Assembly: GCF_020165855.1 (NCBI RefSeq)
Contig: NZ_JAIUFY010000005.1
Span: 558,001 to 622,000 of the forward strand
Direction of reading: 5' to 3'
Origin: Celeribacter litoreus
GTDB lineage: Bacteria > Pseudomonadota > Alphaproteobacteria > Rhodobacterales > Rhodobacteraceae
Length of the DNA stretch: 64,000 nucleotides
Shown: positions 43,427 to 52,390 of the stretch, piece after piece
Numbering within the stretch: the stretch's first letter is position 1
How the letters are laid out: the number at the start of each line of letters is the position of its first letter
Position numbers and translations under genes: made by a program
Notes under the pieces: model-generated
Seen by the model: the letters and a program-made list of their open reading frames with translations, nothing else
Databases searched by the model: none
What the model was told of the DNA's origin: nothing

Positions 43427-44908
43427 TTAGGTGAGCAAATGGGACAGGAGGTAGAACACGCCACCGGAAATGAGCGCGGCTGCCGGAACAGTAATCACCC
43501 ATGCCGCAACGATCGTCATGAAGTGGCTGCGACGCACGAGTTTGCGGCGGCGACGCTCTTCGGCGGCGATCCGTGTAGAGGCTTTCGCCCGTGCCGTCTC
43601 GCCCACGCGTTTCTCATGATACCACTCGCGGAAGAACCCGACGCCAAACACACCGCCGACGGCGATATGCGTCGAAGACACGGGCAGGCCGAGCCAGCTT
43701 GCGACAATCACAGTGATCGCGGCAGAGAGCGCGACGCAATAGGCGCGCATCGGGTTGAGCTTGGTGATCTGGCTGCCGACCATGCGGATGAGTTTCGGGC
43801 CGAACAGGATGAGGCCGAACGAAATGCCGAAAGCACCAATCACCATCACCCAAAGCGGGATGTTCACCTTGCCTGCAAACTCCCCGAAGGCGTTCGCGTG
43901 GACAATGGCGGCGAGCGGACCAACAGCGTTCGCCACGTCGTTCGCGCCATGCGCAAAGGACAGAAGGGCGGCGGAGATTACGAGCGGCAGGCCAAACAGC
44001 ACTTTCAGAGACTTGTTGCGGTTCTCGAGGCCTTCGGATTGACGCCGGATCAGAGGCGCAGAGCCGATGTAGCAAAGTGCACCGACGATGACCCCGATCA
44101 GAAGAGCGGTGGGCAGGTCGATGGAGACGATCTTTTTCAGGCCTTTCACAGACAGATAGGTCGCAAAAGTTCCCATCATGATCCCGATCAGAACCGGCAC
44201 CCAGCGACGTGCAGCTGCGATTTTGTCCGGCTGATACATGATCCGCGCTTTGATGAACCACAGAAAGCCGGCTGCGATCACGCCGCCGAGCAGAGGGGAG
44301 ATGACCCAGCTCAGCGCGATCATGCCCATCGAGGCCCAATTCACCGTGGCAAAGCCTGCCGCCGCGATCCCTGCGCCCATGACGCCGCCGACAACGGAGT
44401 GCGTGGTGGACACCGGCGCGCCGATCCATGTGGCGAGGTTCACCCAAAGCGCAGAGGAGAGCAGGGCGGCCATCATTGCCCAGATGAAAATTCTGCTGTC
44501 CGCCATCGAGGACGGATCAATGATGCCCTTCGAGATCGTGGATACCACGTCGCCGCCAGCGAGAAGCGCGCCTGCGCTCTCACAAAGTGCCGCAATCACA
44601 ATGGCCCCGCCCATGGTCAGCGCATTCGCACCAACGGCAGGCCCCATGTTGTTGGCAACGTCGTTCGCCCCGATGTTGATCGCCATGTAGGCGCCGAGCG
44701 CCGCCGCCGCGATCACGACCGCGGACCCCTGTTGCCCGCCAAAGAGCACAGCCGCAGCAAGTCCCGCGACGATGATGAACGCGAGCGCAACCCCGAGCCC
44801 CACCATCGGACGGGCAACATGGAAGGTCGCCTGCTCAACCCGATTGATCCGGTTGAGATCTTTATCGAGCGTGTGCCACTGTTTTTTGGAGTTGTCTGGT
44901 CCGGCCAT
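43427..44908 (-). CDS. Inorganic phosphate transporter, PiT family
   Basis: A 493-residue inner-membrane phosphate:proton or phosphate:metal symporter. It has a soluble N-terminal part of about 35 residues, ten or more helices, and the duplicated PiT signatures: YMAINIGANDVANNMGPAVGANAL near residue 90 and SFAHGANDVANAVGPLAAI past residue 310. Both carry the conserved GANDVAN motif. VSTTHSVVGGVMGAGIAA and VSSTHIAVGGVFGVGFF are the second pair. It stands alone; no PhoU or Pho-box is obvious nearby. Confidence 0.95.
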   Translation of the reverse strand: MAGPDNSKKQWHTLDKDLNRINRVEQATFHVARPMVGLGVALAFIIVAGLAAAVLFGGQQGSAVVIAAAALGAYMAINIGANDVANNMGPAVGANALTMGGAIVIAALCESAGALLAGGDVVSTISKGIIDPSSMADSRIFIWAMMAALLSSALWVNLATWIGAPVSTTHSVVGGVMGAGIAAAGFATVNWASMGMIALSWVISPLLGGVIAAGFLWFIKARIMYQPDKIAAARRWVPVLIGIMMGTFATYLSVKGLKKIVSIDLPTALLIGVIVGALCYIGSAPLIRRQSEGLENRNKSLKVLFGLPLVISAALLSFAHGANDVANAVGPLAAIVHANAFGEFAGKVNIPLWVMVIGAFGISFGLILFGPKLIRMVGSQITKLNPMRAYCVALSAAITVIVASWLGLPVSSTHIAVGGVFGVGFFREWYHEKRVGETARAKASTRIAAEERRRRKLVRRSHFMTIVAAWVITVPAAALISGGVFYLLSHLLT

Positions 44909-45048
44909 CGGTCGCGTTGTCCCTTATGTGTCGCAAAAGCGTTACATTCGGGGGTGTCGCTACCGCGCGAGAGGCCTCATTTCAAGTGTTGCCCCGACAA
45001 AACGCCGGTTCGCGCCATGAAATATGGGGAAAATACGGTTTGCGCGTC

Positions 45049-45507
45049 TCAGAAGTCGCGCAGCAGGTCCTTCAGTTCCGGCTCCTCGACGAGCGCCGCA
45101 GCCTGTTTCGGCGTGACCCAGCGGCGTGTGCGTTCGTCCTTTTCCGGAAAGTCTTTTTCCAGGTGATCGACTTTGATCGAGTAAACCGTCGCCTCAACAG
45201 GGGCCATCACCCCGTTGTTGAGCTTCTTTACATAGTGATAGAGGCCGAGCGGCTTGCGGCTCACTTTGACAGGCTTCACACCGGCTTCTTCCCAGGCTTC
45301 CTGAGCGGCCGTGCCCGCACCGTCCAATCCGTCAATGGGCCAGCCCTTCGGGATGATCCAACGGCCTGAGTCGCGTGAGGTGATGAGCAGCACTTCCTTG
45401 CCACGCTTGCCGTCACGCCAACAGAGCGCAGCGGACTGCACATGGTTGGGGCGGCGCAGCAGCGGGTCGATAACCCCTGCCCATGCGGATTTCAAAAGTG
45501 GTGGCAT
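45049..45507 (-). CDS. NUDIX hydrolase
   Basis: A 152-residue Nudix-fold protein. The Nudix box region reads GWPIDGLDGAGTAAQEAWEEAGVKPV, keeping the EAWEEAGV metal-binding helix but with a slightly relaxed first half. N-terminal VQSAALCWRDGKRGKEVLLITSRDSGRWIIPKGWP is typical of the diphosphoinositol/nucleotide-type Nudix proteins of alphaproteobacteria. Substrate not predictable. It lies between the phosphate transporter (same strand) and gnd (divergent). Confidence 0.9.
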   Translation of the reverse strand: MPPLLKSAWAGVIDPLLRRPNHVQSAALCWRDGKRGKEVLLITSRDSGRWIIPKGWPIDGLDGAGTAAQEAWEEAGVKPVKVSRKPLGLYHYVKKLNNGVMAPVEATVYSIKVDHLEKDFPEKDERTRRWVTPKQAAALVEEPELKDLLRDF

Positions 45508-45633
45508 ATGATGCGTGTGCTCGTCGTTTTTTGTCTATCTGACGTATATACATAATTCCGCCGAATCGAAAAAGCAAGTTTCTTTCTGCATTGCGGTATC
45601 GCCCTTGCCTCTGTCCCATGTTGATATATGTAG

Positions 45634-45643
45634 TGTTAGCGCT
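45634..45643. promoter_or_regulatory. LacI-family-like half-palindrome upstream of gnd
   Basis: TGTTAGCGCT is 10 bases of the TGTTAGCGCTAACA-type palindrome used by several sugar-responsive LacI-family repressors; the right end (GTCT) deviates. It lies about 75 bases before the gnd start. Regulation of gnd by a sugar-acid repressor is only a suggestion. Confidence 0.3.
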
Positions 45644-45718
45644 GTCTTTTGTCGCAATCCGCGCGGTGAAGACGTTTTCAAAGGCTGTTCAGGAAATGAC
45701 CAAGGAGGTCTCAGACCT

Positions 45719-47152
45719 ATGTCACAAGCACGGATCGGACTCGTAGGGCTCGGCGTCATGGGCGCCAATCTTTCGCTCAATATCGCTGAAAACGGTTTTC
45801 CCATCGCGGTTTACAACCGGACTACCTCCATCACAGATGACTTCATCGCGAGCGCGGGCGACCTCGCTTCCAATGTGGTTGGGACGAAATCCTACGAAGA
45901 GCTTGTGGCGAGCCTGACGACCCCGCGCGCCATCATTATCCTCGTGAAAGCAGGCGGTCCCGTGGATGCAGTGATCGAGAGTCTTACGCCGCTCCTTGAT
46001 GAAGGTGACATGATCATCGACGCCGGCAACGCCAATTTCCACGACACCCGCCGCCGTGAGGCAGCTCTTAGCGAGAAGGGGCTCAAGTTCTTCGGCATGG
46101 GCGTCTCCGGTGGTGAAGAGGGCGCGCGGCACGGCCCGTCGATCATGGTCGGCGGCGATGCGTCGTCCTATGAGGTGATCCGCGATATCGTTGAGGCCAT
46201 CTCCGCCAAACACGGCGACACGCCCTGTGCCGCGCATTTCGGTCCTGATGGCGCCGGTCACTTCGTCAAAACCGTGCACAACGGCATCGAATACGCCGAC
46301 ATGCAGATGATCGCAGAGGTCTACGGCCTCCTGCGCGACGGCGCTGGCCACGCGCCTGCCGAAATCGGTGCTCTGTTCGAGCAATGGAACAAAGGCACGC
46401 TTGAATCCTATCTCGTCGAGATCACCGCGAAAGTGCTCCAAGAATCCGATCCCAAAACCGGTCAGCCCATGGTCGATGTGATCGTCGATAAGGCCGGCCA
46501 GAAGGGCACCGGCCGCTGGACCGCGATTGAGGCCATCACACTCGGCCAATCGCCCTCGACCATCGAGGCCGCCGTTGCCGCACGCTCTTGGTCCTCGGAA
46601 AAAGAAACGCGCCTTGCCGGTGAAGCGCTCTTTGCCGAGACACCTGCAGAGGCCGCGCCGATCCCGCCCGTCGAGGATCTCGAAGCCGCGCTCCTCGCCG
46701 CCAAAATCATTGCCTACGATCAGGGCTTCAAACTCCTCGCCGCCGCGTCCGAGGCCTATGAGTGGAACACCGATCTCGCCGTCGCTGCCGAAGTCTGGCG
46801 CGAAGGCTGCATCATCCGCTCCGCGCTCCTCGATGACATGGCTTCCGCCATCCGCGAAGGGTTGCCGCATGGCCAGCTCCTCTTCGCGCCGCGCTTCGCA
46901 GACCTCGTGAAGACCGGCGTCCGCGCACTCCGCCGCGTCGTGTCCTATGCTGCCATCACAGGTCTGCCGATCCCGGCCTTCGCCAATGCGCTTGCCTATT
47001 TCGATACGCTCCGCCAAGGCCGCGGCACCACCGATCTCGTTCAGGCGCAACGCGACTTCTTCGGTGCGCACGGGTTCGAACGCACCGACGGTGGCGCAGG
47101 CCATCACGGTCCATGGGGGGGCACAACGGCCCATAGCGCTGCACAACTCTAA
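45719..47152 (+). CDS. gnd: 6-phosphogluconate dehydrogenase, decarboxylating
   Basis: NADP-dependent enzyme of the oxidative pentose phosphate pathway. The 477-residue protein starts MSQARIGLVGLGVMGANLSLNIAENGF (dinucleotide fold), with the substrate signature FFGMGVSGGEEGARHGPSIMVGG, AGHFVKTVHNGIEYADMQMIAE, and GQKGTGRWT. AAGGAGGT at 45702-45709 sits 9 bases before ATG 45719, so the longer frame from 45515 is discarded. Converges on hrpB with 15 bases between stops. Confidence 0.95.
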   Translation: MSQARIGLVGLGVMGANLSLNIAENGFPIAVYNRTTSITDDFIASAGDLASNVVGTKSYEELVASLTTPRAIIILVKAGGPVDAVIESLTPLLDEGDMIIDAGNANFHDTRRREAALSEKGLKFFGMGVSGGEEGARHGPSIMVGGDASSYEVIRDIVEAISAKHGDTPCAAHFGPDGAGHFVKTVHNGIEYADMQMIAEVYGLLRDGAGHAPAEIGALFEQWNKGTLESYLVEITAKVLQESDPKTGQPMVDVIVDKAGQKGTGRWTAIEAITLGQSPSTIEAAVAARSWSSEKETRLAGEALFAETPAEAAPIPPVEDLEAALLAAKIIAYDQGFKLLAAASEAYEWNTDLAVAAEVWREGCIIRSALLDDMASAIREGLPHGQLLFAPRFADLVKTGVRALRRVVSYAAITGLPIPAFANALAYFDTLRQGRGTTDLVQAQRDFFGAHGFERTDGGAGHHGPWGGTTAHSAAQL

Positions 47153-47167
47153 AGACGGGTTTGCGCG

Positions 47168-49582
47168 TCAGCGTTTTCGCGGTTTCGCCCGTAGCGTCGG
47201 ATCGGCCTCTGTCGGGTCCTCCGGCCACGGGTGCTTCGGATAGCGCCCGCGCATGTCCTTGCGCACATCGGCGTAAGACGTCTTCCAGAAATTCGGCAAA
47301 TCCATGGTGACCTGCACCGGACGATGCCCCGGCGACGTCAGAACCACTTTCAAAGGCACACGCTTCGGCCCCACCGTCGGGTGAACCGTCGTGCCGAAAA
47401 ACTCCTGAATCCGCCCCGTCACCTCCGGTGCCTCACCCGAATAATCAATCGGCAGCTTGCGCCCTACAGGGCTCTCGAAATGCGCAGGCACTTCGCGATC
47501 AAGGCGGCTCATCTGATCCCAGTCGAGCATCGCTCTGAGCGCGTACGTGATGTCGAGGTTGCGCAACTGCGCCTCCGTCTTTGCCCCCTTGAGATAGGGC
47601 AGGAGCCAGTCTTCAAGCGTCTCCATCAGCGCCGCGTCTGCCATCTCCGGATAGTCGTCGCCCATCAGGGCCACCCGCGCCGCAAACCGCTTCGCCGCAT
47701 CCGTCCATGGCAGCCCGATCTGGCGCAACCCGACCAGCGCCCCGCGCGCAATTGCCTCTTTCGGCGCGTCCTTCCATTGACGGTCGTCGAGCGCGAGCGC
47801 GCCAAACATCTCCCGCCGCCGTGCGACGACGCGCTTTTCCCGCTTGTCCCAATCGCAGACATCATGCCACGCGATCTGACCGCCGTAGAGCGCGCGTAGC
47901 TCGCTCTCACTGATCTGCGCCGCCTGTCGGATTCTCGCGTCCCTTGGCGCGCCGTCGGTGTCGGTCACAACGATCAAGCGCGCGCTGGCGAGGTCGTCCC
48001 CTTCCGGCATCACAGCGCCTTTGCCACCGGACAAAAGATACCGCGGCTGATCCCCCGGACGCCGCAAGCCCACACGGTCCGGATAGGCCAGCGCCGCCAT
48101 CTCTCCGAGGCTCAGGTCGTCGCCTTGAGGCAACCCGCTGCGCAGGCGCTTGGCTTCTTGCTTCACCCGTTCGATCACCCCACGGTCCGCATTGCCGGGC
48201 GACCGGATCGCGCGGGTCCTGAGAGACAGATCAACGCCAGCGCCCCGTAAAGGATCGCGTTCGTTCAATAGAGCGGCCAATTCCGCCGCATTGCTGCCCG
48301 CGATTTGCAGCATATGTGCAAGCCGCGGATGTAGCGGTTTTGCCGCGAGCGCCTTTCCGTGCGCCGTAATATGCCCGTCCGCGTCTAACGCCCCGAGGCT
48401 CACCAGCAGCGCACGCGCCTCCGCCAGTGGCCCCGCAGGCGGCGGCGTCAGAAACGCTAGATCGTCCTCCGTTGCCCCCCACATCGCCAGTTCGAGCGCA
48501 AATCCCGCGAGGTCCGCCGTCTCGATCTCGGCCGGCGCAAAGGCAGAGAGCGCACCTTCCTCGCCCTTCGTCCAGAGCCGGAAACACGTCCCCTCCGACA
48601 CACGGCCCGCACGCCCGCGCCTTTGTTCGGCCTCGGCCTTTGACACCCGTTCCGTCACAAGGCGCGACATGCCCGACGCCGGATCAAACCGCGCCCGCCG
48701 CGCGCGTCCGGCGTCCACGACAATTCGCACGTCCTCGATGGTCAGAGAGGTCTCCGCGATAGAGGTGGCGAGCACGATCTTCCGCCCCTCTTTCACAGGC
48801 GCAATCGCCGCGCGTTGCTCTGCAAATTTCATCGCGCCAAACAAGGGCCGGATCACGCAATCCGCTGGTACACGCCCCTCAAGCGCCGCCTGCGCCCGAC
48901 GGATTTCTCCTTCGCCGGGCAGGAACACGAGCGCCGATCCAGCCTCCTGCGTCACCGCCTCGATCACGAGGTCCGCGACCGCCTGCTCCAACCGCTGCCC
49001 CTTGCGCATGGGTGCATCGAGCCATCGGGTCTCCACCGGATAGGCGCGGCCCTCGGAGCGCACAATGGGTGCCCCGTCGAGCAGCGCAGCCACCGGATCG
49101 GCGTCTAGCGTCGCGGACATCACCACCAGCACGAGATCATCGCGCAGCGCCTGACAGACTTCCCACGTCAGCGCGAGGCCCAAATCGGCGTTCAGCGACC
49201 TTTCGTGGAATTCGTCAAAGATTACGGCCCCGATGCCACTCAATTCGGGGTCCGATTGTAGCATTCGTGTCAGAATGCCTTCGGTCACAACCTCGATCCG
49301 CGTGGCTTTCGACACCTTCGCCTCTCCGCGAATGCGGTAGCCCACAGTCTCTCCCGTGGTTTCCCCGAGCGTCTCCGCCATACGTTCCGCCGCAGACCGC
49401 GCCGCGAGCCGTCGAGGCTCCAGCATCACAATCCGCCCTTCGACATGCGGCAGCAGCGCGAGCGGAACGCGCGTCGTCTTGCCCGCCCCCGGAGGCGCCA
49501 TGAGAACGGCCCGCCCCTCCGCACGAATGGCGGTGGTCAGCTCGTCTAAGACATCATCAATCGGAAGGCGCGGTGTGAACAT
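47168..49582 (-). CDS. hrpB: ATP-dependent helicase HrpB
   Basis: An 804-residue DEAH-type RNA helicase. Motifs: APPGAGKTTRVPLALL (Walker A, near residue 33), VEVVTEGILTRML, AVIFDEFHERSLNADLGL (DEFH Walker B), VMSATLDADPVAALL, ATSIAETSLTIEDV, and RRGRAGRVSEGTCFRLW (motif VI). The C-terminal domain ends TRIQEFFGTTVHPTVGPKRVPLKVVLTSPGHRPVQVT. Start ATG 49582 (MFTPRLPID) fits; the longer frame runs over meaB. Cellular role of HrpB is poorly known. Confidence 0.93.
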   Translation of the reverse strand: MFTPRLPIDDVLDELTTAIRAEGRAVLMAPPGAGKTTRVPLALLPHVEGRIVMLEPRRLAARSAAERMAETLGETTGETVGYRIRGEAKVSKATRIEVVTEGILTRMLQSDPELSGIGAVIFDEFHERSLNADLGLALTWEVCQALRDDLVLVVMSATLDADPVAALLDGAPIVRSEGRAYPVETRWLDAPMRKGQRLEQAVADLVIEAVTQEAGSALVFLPGEGEIRRAQAALEGRVPADCVIRPLFGAMKFAEQRAAIAPVKEGRKIVLATSIAETSLTIEDVRIVVDAGRARRARFDPASGMSRLVTERVSKAEAEQRRGRAGRVSEGTCFRLWTKGEEGALSAFAPAEIETADLAGFALELAMWGATEDDLAFLTPPPAGPLAEARALLVSLGALDADGHITAHGKALAAKPLHPRLAHMLQIAGSNAAELAALLNERDPLRGAGVDLSLRTRAIRSPGNADRGVIERVKQEAKRLRSGLPQGDDLSLGEMAALAYPDRVGLRRPGDQPRYLLSGGKGAVMPEGDDLASARLIVVTDTDGAPRDARIRQAAQISESELRALYGGQIAWHDVCDWDKREKRVVARRREMFGALALDDRQWKDAPKEAIARGALVGLRQIGLPWTDAAKRFAARVALMGDDYPEMADAALMETLEDWLLPYLKGAKTEAQLRNLDITYALRAMLDWDQMSRLDREVPAHFESPVGRKLPIDYSGEAPEVTGRIQEFFGTTVHPTVGPKRVPLKVVLTSPGHRPVQVTMDLPNFWKTSYADVRKDMRGRYPKHPWPEDPTEADPTLRAKPRKR

Positions 49583-49690
49583 GCGCCTCTTATGGTCGAA
49601 AGCACTAGTCCCGAAAAGAGGGCAGGGGTGGACAATCGCGCGCGGCTGCGGGAAAAAACGCGAGCGAGTGAGAGAACGCCGGGGGAGACG

Positions 49691-50668
49691 ATGGACATCA
49701 AAGAGCTTGCCGAACAGGTCATCGCCGGAAACCGCCGTGCGTTGGCGCGCGCCATCACCTTGGTCGAAAGCGCCCGTGCAGATCACCGCGAACAGGCGAT
49801 CGCGCTCATGGAAGAGGTCGGAAAATCCGGTCGCCAAGCGCTCCGCCTCGGCCTCTCCGGCACGCCGGGCGTTGGCAAATCCACCTTTATCGAGAGCTTC
49901 GGCATGATGCTCATCAAAGAAGGGCTGAAGGTCGCCGTGCTCGCCGTCGATCCGTCGTCGTCGCGCTCCGGTGGCTCTATCCTCGGGGATAAAACGCGGA
50001 TGGAACTGCTGTCACGCGAGCGCAACGCCTTTATCCGCCCGTCTCCGTCGCAATCCGAACTTGGCGGCGTCGCCCGCCGCACGCGAGAGGCCGTCGCCCT
50101 GTGTGAGGCCGCAGGCTATGACCTGATCCTCATCGAAACGGTGGGTGTGGGCCAATCAGAAACCGTGGTTTCCGAAATGTCCGATCTGTTCCTCCTGCTC
50201 CTCGCCCCTGCGGGCGGCGACGAATTGCAGGGCGTCAAACGCGGCATCATGGAAATGGCGGACCTGATCCTCGTGAACAAAGCCGACGGCGACCTCAAAC
50301 CCGCCGCGCAACGCACCTGTGCCGATTATGCCGGCGCGCTCCGCCTGATCCGCAAACGCCCGCAAGACCCGACGGATTTCCCCAAGGCCATGACCGTCTC
50401 CGCCATCGAAGAGAAGGGCCTCAAAGAAGCCTGGGGCGAGATGAATACGCTCATCGAGTGGCGGCGCGAGAACGGTTTCTTCGACAAACGCCGCTCCGAG
50501 CAGGCCGAATACTGGTTCGGGCAGGAAATCCGTCATGGACTCTTGGGGCAGCTGGAGAAAGAACCGCTCAAATCCATGATTACAGGCCTCGCTGGACGGG
50601 TCGCCGCTGGCGAGATGACACCGGGGCATGCGGCGGCAGATGTCCTGAGTGCGCTTCAACATGGCTAG
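49691..50668 (+). CDS. meaB: Methylmalonyl-CoA mutase-associated GTPase MeaB
   Basis: A 325-residue G3E-family GTPase that chaperones cobalamin loading and protection of methylmalonyl-CoA mutase. The P-loop is GTPGVGKST at residues 57-65. It has VLAVDPSSSRSGGSILGDKTRM, ILIETVGVGQSE (Walker B/switch II) and LVNKADGDL (base recognition NKxD). A GGGGGAGAC site precedes ATG 49691. The mutase itself is not in the window; mce (24.7 kb) and prpE (63.6 kb) belong to the same propionate route. Confidence 0.94.
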   Translation: MDIKELAEQVIAGNRRALARAITLVESARADHREQAIALMEEVGKSGRQALRLGLSGTPGVGKSTFIESFGMMLIKEGLKVAVLAVDPSSSRSGGSILGDKTRMELLSRERNAFIRPSPSQSELGGVARRTREAVALCEAAGYDLILIETVGVGQSETVVSEMSDLFLLLLAPAGGDELQGVKRGIMEMADLILVNKADGDLKPAAQRTCADYAGALRLIRKRPQDPTDFPKAMTVSAIEEKGLKEAWGEMNTLIEWRRENGFFDKRRSEQAEYWFGQEIRHGLLGQLEKEPLKSMITGLAGRVAAGEMTPGHAAADVLSALQHG

Positions 50669-50693
50669 GGTGCCGAAGAACGTGCGCTAGGGC

Positions 50694-50722
50694 TTGACGA
50701 TTCTCTAACTATCGCTTAAGCA
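50694..50722 (+). promoter_or_regulatory. Possible rpmB promoter
   Basis: TTGACG (50694-50699), 17 bases, then TAAGCA (50717-50722). This implies a long 5' leader of about 190 bases before rpmB, holding a hairpin CGGAC-TTGC-GTCCG near 50805. The -10 match is weak. Confidence 0.4.
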
Positions 50723-50920
50723 CCGCCCACTGAATTTCGGACGCTGTCCCTCGGGCGGTGTCTATATTCTGTTGGAAATCGGTCTTTTCACGTATCGCAA
50801 AAGGCTTTTCGGACTTGCGTCCGGAACGCGTGCGCGTAAAAGGGGGCCGATCAAGACAGAATATGAGTCTTTTAAACTACGAGAGCATTCGCTTTCGAAA
50901 GTAGAAACGAGGATGAACCC

Positions 50921-51208
50921 ATGTCGCGTCGTTGCGAACTGACCGGTAAAGGCCCGATGACTGGCAACAATGTCAGCCACGCCAAAAACAGAACCCGCCG
51001 CCGTTTCCTTCCGAACCTCAACGATGTGACGCTGATTTCGGAAACCCTCGGCCGCTCCTTCAAGCTGCGAATCTCCGCTGCTGCTCTGCGCTCCGTTGAC
51101 CACCGTGGTGGTCTCGACGCGTTCCTTGCGAAAGCAAAGGACACAGAGCTGTCGGACAACGCACTGAAAATCAAAAAAGACATCGCGAAAGCCCAAGCTG
51201 CCGCTTAA
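50921..51208 (+). CDS. rpmB: 50S ribosomal protein L28
   Basis: A 95-residue ribosomal protein of the large subunit, beginning [33 protein letters not shown], the diagnostic L28 N-terminus. The alphaproteobacterial C-terminal extension ([33 protein letters not shown]) follows. GAGGATG precedes ATG 50921. Monocistronic, closed by a strong terminator. The 250-base upstream gap holds the possible promoter and leader hairpins. Confidence 0.97.
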   Translation: MSRRCELTGKGPMTGNNVSHAKNRTRRRFLPNLNDVTLISETLGRSFKLRISAAALRSVDHRGGLDAFLAKAKDTELSDNALKIKKDIAKAQAAA

Positions 51209-51233
51209 TCTTTTCTGATTTCTTCAGAGATTG

Positions 51234-51272
51234 ACCCCGCAATGGAGTACCCGTTGCGGGGTTTCTCTTTTT
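51234..51272 (+). terminator. Intrinsic terminator of rpmB
   Basis: ACCCCGCAA (51234-51242) pairs with TTGCGGGGT (51254-51262), followed by TTCTCTTTTT. Confidence 0.88.
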
Positions 51273-51363
51273 GCGCCCGTCTTGCGCGCACTGCCGTCAC
51301 GCTATTTCTGCGGCATTCGGTCTCTTTCGCTTTCGCACGCCTCCCGCTAATGTGCCGGACACT

Positions 51364-51711
51364 ATGCGTCTCACTCGCACCATAAAGGCCCTTCTGGTCG
51401 CGTTCCTGCTGATCGTCACGTCCCAATCCATGGCCGTGGCGCGTGGAACCATGCGCGATGCGACAGGCTCTGTTGTGCTCTGCACAGGCACCGGTCCCGT
51501 GACTGTGCTCACAGACGCCGACGGCCAGCCGATCGGCCCGAGCCACATTTGTCCCGATTGTGCGCTCTCCGTGATCGCGGGGGTGACGGAAGCATTCGAC
51601 CTGCTTCCGCCCGAACAGACCGTGACGCGATTTGCTCCGCTGGCTCTGGCGCTCGATACGCATGAGAACGTCCTGCCCCAAGCACGCGCCCGCGCGCCGC
51701 CGGTTGTCTGA
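51364..51711 (+). CDS. Small secreted protein beside a copper chaperone (DUF2946-like)
   Basis: A 115-residue protein with an N-terminal signal or membrane helix (IKALLVAFLLIVTSQSMAVA) and a mature part containing VLCTGTGPVTVLTDADGQPIGPSHICPDCALSV. The C-x2-C pair and preceding His resemble the metal-binding DUF2946-type proteins often found with copper chaperones. It lies 37 bases upstream of the PCu(A)C gene on the same strand and is probably co-transcribed. Family assignment is tentative. Start ATG 51364 gives the signal peptide. Confidence 0.7.
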   Translation: MRLTRTIKALLVAFLLIVTSQSMAVARGTMRDATGSVVLCTGTGPVTVLTDADGQPIGPSHICPDCALSVIAGVTEAFDLLPPEQTVTRFAPLALALDTHENVLPQARARAPPVV

Positions 51712-51748
51712 GACTTCCAAACGCTCTCAAGACATCCAAGGACCAATT

Positions 51749-52240
51749 ATGACTTTCAAAACCACTCTTCTGGCGGGCCTCACCGCCTGCACCCTCGCGA
51801 TTCCGGCCTTTGCAGAGATCACCATCGTCGACCCCTATGCGCGCTCCTCCGGCATGATGGCCAAGACCGGCGCGGCGTTTTTCACGATTGAAAACAGCGG
51901 CGACGAGGATGATCAACTCATTGATGCCAAAGGCAACATCTCCAAGATCACCGAACTCCACACCCACAAAGAGATGGGCGACGGCATCATGAAGATGATG
52001 CACGTGCCCGAAGGCTTCACCATCCCCGCCCACGGCACCCATGCGCTCGCCCGTGGCGGGGACCACGTCATGTTCATGGGGCTGCTCAAGCCGATGGCGC
52101 AGGGCGATATCATCACCGTCACGCTCACCTTCGAGAAGGCAGGTGATATCACGGTAGACATCCCCGTCGATATGGAGCGCGTCGAAGGCACGATGCCCAT
52201 GGACGGCACGGGCATGAAAAACGGCCAGATGAGCAACTGA
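51749..52240 (+). CDS. Periplasmic copper chaperone PCu(A)C
   Basis: A 163-residue protein that delivers copper to cytochrome oxidase in the periplasm. A signal peptide (TTLLAGLTACTLAIPAFA, cleavage near residue 22) precedes the cupredoxin-like domain. The His/Met copper site is visible in TELHTHKEMGDGIMKMMHVPEGFTIPAHGTH and GGDHVMFMGL. The last 15 residues are Met-rich (TMPMDGTGMKNGQM), adding possible Cu(I) ligands. A terminator follows at 52261. Confidence 0.92.
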   Translation: MTFKTTLLAGLTACTLAIPAFAEITIVDPYARSSGMMAKTGAAFFTIENSGDEDDQLIDAKGNISKITELHTHKEMGDGIMKMMHVPEGFTIPAHGTHALARGGDHVMFMGLLKPMAQGDIITVTLTFEKAGDITVDIPVDMERVEGTMPMDGTGMKNGQMSN

Positions 52241-52260
52241 GGCCACGCATCATTTCTGTG

Positions 52261-52292
52261 AAAGGCACGTCTTCGCGGCGTGCCTTTTTTCT
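52261..52292 (+). terminator. Intrinsic terminator of the copper chaperone unit
   Basis: AAAGGCACG and CGTGCCTTT arms with an 8-9 base loop, followed by TTTCTT. Confidence 0.85.
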
Positions 52293-52390
52293 TGCGCGAC
52301 TCAAAAATCAGCGTAAATGACGCTCCATCGTGATGCGGGAAATTTCGGCCCTCATTGCGCGCTTTCTCTACAATTGAAGAGTCCCGAGAG

